DNA of 20,603 nucleotides, taken from positions 1 through 20,603 of the forward strand of contig JANWHL010000141.1 in NCBI GenBank assembly GCA_025450405.1. The letters run 5' to 3'. The translations under genes were made by a program, and so were the position numbers. This DNA is from Ktedonobacterales bacterium (lineage in GTDB: Bacteria; Chloroflexota; Ktedonobacteria; Ktedonobacterales; JADMIN01). Positions 15,093-20,603 of the stretch are shown piece by piece (within the stretch, counting starts at the first letter, position 1; the number at the start of each line of letters is the position of its first letter). The notes under the pieces are model-generated. The model was not told where the DNA came from. It worked only from the letters and a program-made list of their open reading frames with translations, and ran no database searches.

Positions 15093-16936
15093 GGCCCGAG
15101 CCACCGTCCCAATTCGGACCGCCGGATGGCGGTTCGACACCTGGGCGCCGACGCCAAGATGACCAATACGTGCGGACCGGTAATGGGCCTGGCCAGCGTG
15201 GGTCTGACCAGTATGGGCCTGGCCAGAACCAGGTGATGCCGGAGAATCCGAATGCCTCCGACCAGCGCCTGCGGTTGGGCGTGGGCGGCTGGCCGCCGCC
15301 CGCCAACGGATCCCCGTATGGCGCCCCAGACGCATCCGCCTCGCGCGCCAAGTGGGGCAATGCCGGCACCGCCAGCGCGCATGGAGGTGATCGTGGTGAG
15401 TGGCCGCCAAACGCTGGCGCCACGCCCTCGGCGTATGCGCCGCCTGTTCCGGCCCGACATGGCGGACAGCCGGCGGGATCGGGGACGTCGGCACCGCCGG
15501 CGCGTGAACGTGGTGGTGGCCGGTTGGGCGCACTGGGGCGGGACGTGTCCGAGCTGGCGACGGAATCGTTGCCAGCTGAGGTCGTGCCAGGGCGAGGGCG
15601 CGCGACCCGGTCGTCGTCGCGGACCTGGCTCGCGCGCGCCGCGCTGATCGCGGGGTTGGTGCTCTTGGTGGCGCGCGCGGCGACGGCCAGCGCGGCGTTC
15701 ATGCAGGCGGGCGGCATCATCCCTGGTTGGTCGACACAGCCGGTCGCGGTCTGCACGCTGTGCAACCTGCCCAAGCCCGTCGTCAATCGCCAGCATCCGC
15801 TCACGCCCGCGGAGTATGCGGCGCAGTTGGAACAGCATCTGAGCCTGACTGACAAGATCGGCCAGATGGTGATGATCGAGTTTTATGATGCCGACGTCAC
15901 TCCCGATGCCTATCAGATGATCTATGGCCTGCACGTCGGGGGCGTGCTGCTGTTCGGGTCCAGCATCCAGTCAGCGTCGCAGGTGTCGGCGCTGACATCT
16001 GGACTGCAAAAACTGGCGCCGACGCCGCTCCTGGTCGCCGTTGACCAGGAGGGTGGGTCGGTCAACCGCTTCCAGACGATCGTCGGCGACACGCCATCCG
16101 CGGGCTCGCTGGCGGACCCGGCGGCGGCGCGCGCACGCGGTACGGCCGACGCCCAAGTCCTCCACAAGTACGGCTTCAACTTCAATCTGGCGCCCGTGGT
16201 GGATGTGGGGCCGGCGGTTGCGCTGTGCTGCAATCGGACATTTGGCAGCGACCCGGCGCGTGTGGCCGCCATGGCTGGTGCGTATGTGGAGGGCCTGCAG
16301 GCGGACGGGCGCGTGGCGGCGTGCCTCAAGCACTTTCCCGGTCTGGGCTCAGTGACGACTAACCCTGATACGCAGATGCCCTACCTCAACCGGTCGCGTG
16401 CCGACTGGGAAAGTACGGACGTCGCGCCGTACCGGACGCTGCTCAAGACCGACGATATTCGCGGGATCATGGTATCTCCCGAGATGATCCCAGAGGTTGA
16501 CCCGAATCTGCCGTCCACGCTGTCTCCGGCATTCGTGACCAGGGTGCTTCGGAATGAGCTTGGCTTCCAGGGCCTAATCATTACCGACAGTCTGCACACT
16601 GGGTCACTCAGCGGCAACTGGACGGTGGCGCAGGCGGCAGTGCTGGCGATTGAGGCGGGTGTGGACATCGCGCTGGGACCCTACACACCGAGCATCGCGC
16701 ATGATACGCTTGATGCTATCCGGCAGGCGGTGCGGACGGGCGCGATAACGACGAAGCGGATTGACGAGTCGGTCATGCGCATCCTCACCCTCAAGTTGCA
16801 ATTGGGGCTCATCCCGATGCCGGCAGCCGGGCCCGGTCGCGGCGGCGGTCAGCGCGGGGACGCGGTCCCCGGCGGGTCGGTATCGGCGATTGTGCCAGGG
16901 CGAGCCGCCCGCGAGCGTTTGGGTGATGCCTCGTGA
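15089..16936 (+). CDS. Membrane-anchored GH3 (NagZ-like) protein lacking the Asp-His dyad
   Basis: The product is 615 residues. About 179 disordered residues (Gly, Pro, Gln, Ser rich, with GPGQ repeats) precede one membrane helix (about 180-203) and an exported glycoside hydrolase family 3 domain (about 230-600). GH3 landmarks are LSLTDKIGQMVMIEF, VDQEGG, FNLAPVVDVG, NRTFGSDP, KHFPG (414-418) and the nucleophile Asp500 in LIITDSLHTG. NagZ-type enzymes remove beta-N-acetylglucosamine from cell-wall fragments, using a D-x-H pair shortly after KHFPG. Here that spot reads NPD (425-427), so neither Asp nor His is in place, while the sister gene downstream has DPH. The protein may therefore be inactive, altered in mechanism, or a binding protein. 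Start ATG 15089 overlaps the preceding stop; GTG 15077 is possible. Confidence 0.88.
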   Translation: MRPEPPSQFGPPDGGSTPGRRRQDDQYVRTGNGPGQRGSDQYGPGQNQVMPENPNASDQRLRLGVGGWPPPANGSPYGAPDASASRAKWGNAGTASAHGGDRGEWPPNAGATPSAYAPPVPARHGGQPAGSGTSAPPARERGGGRLGALGRDVSELATESLPAEVVPGRGRATRSSSRTWLARAALIAGLVLLVARAATASAAFMQAGGIIPGWSTQPVAVCTLCNLPKPVVNRQHPLTPAEYAAQLEQHLSLTDKIGQMVMIEFYDADVTPDAYQMIYGLHVGGVLLFGSSIQSASQVSALTSGLQKLAPTPLLVAVDQEGGSVNRFQTIVGDTPSAGSLADPAAARARGTADAQVLHKYGFNFNLAPVVDVGPAVALCCNRTFGSDPARVAAMAGAYVEGLQADGRVAACLKHFPGLGSVTTNPDTQMPYLNRSRADWESTDVAPYRTLLKTDDIRGIMVSPEMIPEVDPNLPSTLSPAFVTRVLRNELGFQGLIITDSLHTGSLSGNWTVAQAAVLAIEAGVDIALGPYTPSIAHDTLDAIRQAVRTGAITTKRIDESVMRILTLKLQLGLIPMPAAGPGRGGGQRGDAVPGGSVSAIVPGRAARERLGDAS

Positions 16937-17096
16937 CCATACGGTGAAAAGTGGCGCGTCGGATGCGGAAGACGGCATGGTGGTTATCGCCGCCAGCATG
17001 CGTGGTGCGGGCGCGGCGATATCTGCCCGGTGCGCGGCGATATCCGATGCGGGGGTGACGGCTGGGCGCGGAGCCGCAAGGGAAGTTGGGGTGCGA

Positions 17097-18446
17097 ATGA
17101 GCAGGTCGCGGGAGGCGTGGACGGTCCTCCGCAAGCGCGCGTGCGCGACGGCGCTCGCGGGCGTCGCGCTGGCGACCGTCGTGCTGAGCGGATGCGGCGG
17201 CGGGACGGGCCTGACGGCCGCGCCGGGTGTGCTGGGGGCGGCCCCCCCGAATCCCAGCGCCACCGCCACGCCTGCCGCCGCGTTGCCGGTGGCCGACGCG
17301 TTGCGCGAGCTGCGGCTGCGCGCGACCGTGGATGCCTATCTCGCGCACATGACGCTCGACGAGAAGCTTGGGCAGATGGTCGAGCTTGAGGTGGACATCG
17401 GGGCCGGGGGGCCAGTGTACTATCCGGACATGGATAACATGGTGCGCGGGCTGCACGCCGGGGCAATCATCGTGTACATCTTCGACACGAAGTGGCCACT
17501 CAGCCAGTTGCGCGACTACCTGAACAGCATCCAGGGCAACGCCCAGGTCCCGCTACTGACCATGATGGACGAAGAGGGCGGCGTGGTGGACCGACTCGAA
17601 GGCTGGGATGGCCCCCGTCCCTCCGCGCAAGACCTTGGGGCGTCCGGGAATCCGCAGAATGCCTATCTGGCCGCCGCCAAGGACGCGCACGATCTGCGGG
17701 CGATAGGTATCAACACGGACCTGGCGCCGGTCGTGGACACGCGGCTCATCCCCAACCAGGTGGAGTGGACGCGGCTGTATGGCGACGATCCCAAGACGGT
17801 GGATCGCTACGCTGGAGCGTTTCTCCAGGGCTTGCAGAAGAATGGCGAGATCGGCACACTCAAGCACTGGCCGGGCATTGGGAGCATCTGGCAAGACCCC
17901 CACCTGACCCTGCCGACGATCACCCGTACCCGCGCTCAACTGGAGGCGAGCGAATTTCAGGCGTTCCGCGGCGTGCTTGCGCTGGACCCAGGACTGATCA
18001 TGGTGACGCACGTGGTTGTCTCCGCTATCGACCCGAATCTGCCCGCGACGCTTTCGCCACTGCTGGTCAACGGCGTGCTGCGTAAAGAGCTGGGGTACGC
18101 CGGCGTTGTGGTCACCGACAATTTGTACATGGAAGGCATCCGGCTGCATTGGGCCCTGGGAGAGGCGGCGGTGCTGTCGGTAATGGCCGGCGACGACCTG
18201 CTCGCCACCGCCTGGGACTCCGGATCCATGACGACGATCACAGGCGCACTTAAACAGGCCATCCACGACGGCCGTATCTCGGTGGCGCGGATTGACCAAT
18301 CCGTCCGGCGCATCCTGACGTTGAAGGCGCGCTATGGCCTACTGCCGCCGATCACCACGCGCACGCCGCCACCCGTCCCAGTCGCGGAGGCGATCGGAAG
18401 CGGGATGGCTGTTGCCGACCGCGCGCGGACGGTAGGAGTGGTCTGA
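17097..18446 (+). CDS. GH3 beta-N-acetylhexosaminidase-like lipoprotein (NagZ family)
   Basis: The product is 449 residues. An N-terminal signal (MSRSREAWTVLRKR, then a hydrophobic stretch) ends in a lipobox LSGC, so it is probably a lipoprotein on the outer face of the membrane, as with Bacillus NagZ. The GH3 domain shows MTLDEKLGQMVELE, MMDEEGG, NTDLAPVVDT, KHWPG (256-260), the catalytic dyad in DPH (Asp267, His269) and the nucleophile Asp341 in VVVTDNLYMEG. It should cleave beta-linked N-acetylhexosamine from peptidoglycan or another amino-sugar polymer. ATG 17097 gives a normal lipoprotein signal; GTG 17091 is also possible, and the frame is open from 16761, overlapping the previous gene. 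It lies 160 bases after its paralogue, in the same operon; the two differ mainly by the disordered N-terminus and the dyad. Confidence 0.92.
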   Translation: MSRSREAWTVLRKRACATALAGVALATVVLSGCGGGTGLTAAPGVLGAAPPNPSATATPAAALPVADALRELRLRATVDAYLAHMTLDEKLGQMVELEVDIGAGGPVYYPDMDNMVRGLHAGAIIVYIFDTKWPLSQLRDYLNSIQGNAQVPLLTMMDEEGGVVDRLEGWDGPRPSAQDLGASGNPQNAYLAAAKDAHDLRAIGINTDLAPVVDTRLIPNQVEWTRLYGDDPKTVDRYAGAFLQGLQKNGEIGTLKHWPGIGSIWQDPHLTLPTITRTRAQLEASEFQAFRGVLALDPGLIMVTHVVVSAIDPNLPATLSPLLVNGVLRKELGYAGVVVTDNLYMEGIRLHWALGEAAVLSVMAGDDLLATAWDSGSMTTITGALKQAIHDGRISVARIDQSVRRILTLKARYGLLPPITTRTPPPVPVAEAIGSGMAVADRARTVGVV

Positions 18447-18494
18447 TGTGCGCATGCGAAATCCAGTTGGTGGCGTCGTCCGGCGAACCGCACA

Positions 18495-18503
18495 TGGTAT
18501 CAT
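18495..18503 (+). promoter_or_regulatory. Candidate extended -10 giving a leaderless HIT transcript
   Basis: TGG-TATCAT (18495-18503) is an extended -10 element with five of six matches. It ends seven bases before the ATG at 18511, so transcription would begin at or next to the start codon. That start codon has no Shine-Dalgarno site, which fits leaderless translation. No -35 is seen. Confidence 0.35.
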
Positions 18504-18510
18504 GGCAAGC

Positions 18511-19047
18511 ATGGAACAGCTCTGGGCGCCCTGGCGCATGGCCTACATCGCGCGCGAGTCGTCGTCCGAGGAGGAGGGCTGCTTTCTCTGCGCGAAGCTG
18601 GCCGGTCACGATGACGCGGCGAATTTGATTCTCGCTCGCGGCAAACGCTGCTTCGTGATCATGAATCTCTTTCCCTATAACAGCGGCCACCTGATGATCG
18701 CGCCCACCGAGCATGTGCCAACGATCGGCCACCTGGACGCCCCCACCCTGACTGAGTTGATGACGCTGGCGCAGCGGTGTCTGGGCGCGCTCGGCGCATC
18801 CTTGCGCCCGGACGGGTACAATATGGGAATCAATCAGGGCAAGGTGGCCGGGGCGGGCCTGGAGGAGCATGTCCACTTCCACATTGTGCCGAGGTGGAAC
18901 GGCGACACGAATTTCATGCCGGTGCTGGGCGACGTGAAGGTCATGCCCGAACTGCTGGAAAACACGTACCGGAAGATCCGTGCGGCGCTGGATCCGCTGA
19001 TGACCACGCCCGCGGGCCCGCCACGGCGGACCAGACGCGCTACGTAG
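18511..19047 (+). CDS. HIT family protein (Ap4A phosphorylase/hydrolase type)
   Basis: The product is 178 residues and begins MEQLWAPWRMAYIA, the usual start of a subgroup that includes the mycobacterial Ap4A phosphorylase Rv2613c. C24-x2-C27 is a likely structural zinc pair with family relatives. LFPYNSGHLMIAP (53-65) and GYNMGINQG (102-110) are conserved segments, and EEHVHFHIVPRW (118-129) carries the histidine triad His120, His122 and His124. These enzymes cleave diadenosine polyphosphates or similar nucleotides in the cytoplasm. The ATG at 18511 is taken because homologues start here. An upstream in-frame GTG at 18448 has AGGAG nine bases before it and would add 21 residues unlike the family. 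It is the last gene of the GH3 operon, starting 64 bases after the second GH3 gene. Confidence 0.92.
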   Translation: MEQLWAPWRMAYIARESSSEEEGCFLCAKLAGHDDAANLILARGKRCFVIMNLFPYNSGHLMIAPTEHVPTIGHLDAPTLTELMTLAQRCLGALGASLRPDGYNMGINQGKVAGAGLEEHVHFHIVPRWNGDTNFMPVLGDVKVMPELLENTYRKIRAALDPLMTTPAGPPRRTRRAT

Positions 19048-19096
19048 GGCACGGCGCCGTAGTTGTATGCGCCGGCCTGGGCGTGTGCCGCGCGCG

Positions 19097-20470
19097 TTAC
19101 GGGAAACGATGGGTGCCTGAGGAAGCCGGCGCACCGTGGCCAGCGGCCAGAGACCCGGCAACGCCAAGCGCGTCGGTGCGTGGCGCTGGCGCGGAGTGGC
19201 CGCCGGGCCGAAACGCCAGCGGGAGACGGAGCAGGCCGTAGGCGGCGCCGACGCCAAAGGCGAGCAGCGGAAGCGAGAGCAAGAGCGGCGCGTGGCGGGC
19301 CTGTGCGATATCATAGAGTACGCCGCCCGCGTACTGGCCGAAGCCGGCGCCCATTGCCACCGCTAGCGCGCCGAAGCCGAAGTACGCGCCCAGCATGCCC
19401 ACCGGGGCGAGGTCGGCGGTCACGGTGTTGACAACCGGGCCAATGAGCATGCGGGCGAGGGCGAAGAGCCCGATGCCCAGGAAGAAGACGCCCGCGGCTG
19501 ACCCTGCGAACGCCAGCGCCATGCCCACCGCGCAAACCGCCAGTGCGATGGCGAGCACGTGACGCGGCGCGCAGCGCTCGCCGACAAAGCGCGCGAGCGG
19601 GTACTGGCAGAGGATGGCCGGACCGGCATTGATCGCGAATGCCAGAGCGACGAAATGCGGGCCGCCAAGACGATCCGCGGCCAGCGGCACCGTGATATTC
19701 ATCTGCGCCCAGAGGAACCAGAAGCCCGCCAGAAAGACGGTGAGCAGCACGAACGTGCGGTCGGCGGCAATCGCACGCGTGGTGGTGACGAAGGCCCTCG
19801 CGGCCGCGACCAGGCCGTGACGCGTGCTGGAACCTGTAGGCGCGGAGTCGCCGATGTGTCCGCCAGCGAGGGCAGTGGCGGGCACAAAGGCCAGGGTGAG
19901 CATCCCAACCAAGACGAAACACGCGGCGGCGGCGAGACTGACCGCCTGAAATCCGATGCCGAGGAGTGCCACGCCGACCACGGGACCCAGGGTCACCCCG
20001 GCGTTGCCGAACGTTGCCGACGCCGCGTATACGCGCTGGCGGCGGTCGGTGGGGACGAGGTCGGCCAGCGCGGCCGTGCTCGGAGCGTCGAAGAAGGCGC
20101 CGCCGATGCCGGAGACGACCGCGAACGTGATGAGCATGCCAAGCGTGTGCGCCAAACCGATGCCGGCGAAACCCGCGGCGCGCACAAAGCAGCCGACCGC
20201 GATGGACGTGCGCGCGCCGAAATGGTCGCCGATGAGACCGCCGACCAGGTCGAGGCCCTGCTGTGAGAACTGGCGGAGGGCCAGCACCAGGCCGATGGAC
20301 GCCGCGGTGAATCCCAGCCGGCCGGTGAAATGCACAGCCAACAGCGGGATCAGGACGGAAAAGCCGAAATTCATCAGGCCGGTGTTGCCGAGAAGTACGG
20401 TCACGCCAAGGTGTCGTTGCGTAGTCGTGAGGTCACGGGCGTGGGCCGTGGGAGCGCGGGAAAGGCGCAT
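19097..20470 (-). CDS. Major facilitator superfamily transporter, MdtH-like
   Basis: The product is 457 residues with about twelve membrane helices. The segment GLVLALRQFSQQGLDLVGGL-IGDHFGART, followed by FVRAAGFAGIGLAH and SGIGGAFFDAPSTAAL, closely follows the pattern of the MdtH drug-efflux protein of enterobacteria. It is therefore a probable proton-driven multidrug exporter. The last ~40 residues are a soluble tail rich in Ala, Gly and Pro. ATG 20470 gives an MdtH-like N-terminus of about 22 residues before the first helix but has no clear ribosome site; GTG 20482 has AGGCAGG eight bases upstream and is a real alternative. The frame is open to 20599, but that lies inside the promoter. It is convergent with the HIT gene and ends 50 bases from it. 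Confidence 0.88.
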   Translation of the reverse strand: MRLSRAPTAHARDLTTTQRHLGVTVLLGNTGLMNFGFSVLIPLLAVHFTGRLGFTAASIGLVLALRQFSQQGLDLVGGLIGDHFGARTSIAVGCFVRAAGFAGIGLAHTLGMLITFAVVSGIGGAFFDAPSTAALADLVPTDRRQRVYAASATFGNAGVTLGPVVGVALLGIGFQAVSLAAAACFVLVGMLTLAFVPATALAGGHIGDSAPTGSSTRHGLVAAARAFVTTTRAIAADRTFVLLTVFLAGFWFLWAQMNITVPLAADRLGGPHFVALAFAINAGPAILCQYPLARFVGERCAPRHVLAIALAVCAVGMALAFAGSAAGVFFLGIGLFALARMLIGPVVNTVTADLAPVGMLGAYFGFGALAVAMGAGFGQYAGGVLYDIAQARHAPLLLSLPLLAFGVGAAYGLLRLPLAFRPGGHSAPAPRTDALGVAGSLAAGHGAPASSGTHRFP

Positions 20471-20570
20471 AGGGAGATGCACGACGTGGTCCTGCCTGAT
20501 GAACGAGACGGCGGCTGTGTGGCAGACGATGCTCTGCCGCGTGAGATTCGCGTGATACACAGCATTGTCA

Positions 20571-20599
20571 AGCATACCGGGCTCGGCGAGTCCCGTCAA
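20571..20599 (-). promoter_or_regulatory. Sigma-70-type promoter for the MdtH-like gene
   Basis: Minus-strand TTGACG (20599-20594, five of six) and TATGCT (20576-20571, four of six) are 17 bases apart. Transcription would start near 20564, leaving a leader of about 90 bases. The layout is the same as at 7452-7480 before the other MFS gene. Confidence 0.55.
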
Positions 20600-20603
20600 G
20601 GGG

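Noticed and set aside
13996..15855. Extension of the flippase frame to 1233 codons
   Set aside because: The extra 620 codons are antisense to the four-helix and GH3 genes, have composition typical of GC shadows, and the real start at 13995 has a good GGAGG site.
20471..20599. Start of the MdtH-like gene at 20599
   Set aside because: The codon lies within the TTGACG element of a well-spaced promoter, so it would not be in the transcript.
1..20603. Mobile elements, CRISPR arrays, tRNA, rRNA or phage genes
   Set aside because: No transposase, integrase, regularly spaced palindromic repeats or tRNA-like cloverleaf was recognised on either strand.

Overview
The window is a GC-rich bacterial chromosomal segment with short intergenic gaps, many GTG starts and mostly good Shine-Dalgarno sites. 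The gene content fits an envelope-polysaccharide and cell-wall region: DUF4012, a Wzz/tyrosine-kinase-like fusion, an O-antigen polymerase-type protein, a glucuronyl C5-epimerase-like protein, a Wzx/MATE-like flippase and NagZ-like GH3 enzymes. DUF4012 together with a WAPWRM-type HIT protein and anchored GH3 proteins suggests Chloroflexota or a related high-GC lineage such as Actinomycetota. That placement is inference, because there is no rRNA or other phylogenetic marker here.

Layout. (1) 1-6821, minus strand: an exopolysaccharide operon read right to left, DUF4012 membrane protein -> Wzz/BY-kinase-like fusion -> Wzy-like polymerase/ligase -> glucuronyl C5-epimerase-like protein. The last two overlap by ATGA, and the last gene runs off the left edge. 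(2) 7078-7266, plus: a 62-residue putative zinc-binding protein with its own extended -10 promoter and a strong intrinsic terminator. (3) 7611-9098, plus: an MFS exporter with a clear sigma-70-type promoter and a repeat-containing leader. (4) 9161-9943, minus: a short-chain dehydrogenase, divergent from (5) 10208-12094, plus: a lipid-kinase/PAP2-phosphatase fusion. (6) 12154-13995, minus: a Wzx/MATE-like flippase, divergent from (7) 14511-19047, plus: a small four-helix membrane protein, a membrane-anchored GH3 protein, a GH3 lipoprotein and a HIT-family nucleotide hydrolase/phosphorylase. (8) 19097-20470, minus: an MdtH-like MFS transporter, whose promoter lies at the right window edge.

How the parts may work together. 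DUF4012, Wzz-like, Wzy-like and flippase proteins are the usual parts of a Wzx/Wzy polysaccharide export route. The epimerase-like protein implies a polymer containing hexuronic acid that may be converted from glucuronate to iduronate. The GH3 pair faces the outside of the membrane and probably acts on peptidoglycan-type beta-N-acetylhexosaminides. Several of these proteins have altered catalytic residues: the Wzz-fused ATPase lacks the Walker A lysine, the first GH3 lacks the Asp-His acid/base dyad, and the epimerase-like protein appears to lack a conserved tyrosine. I saw no mobile elements, CRISPR arrays, tRNAs or rRNAs.
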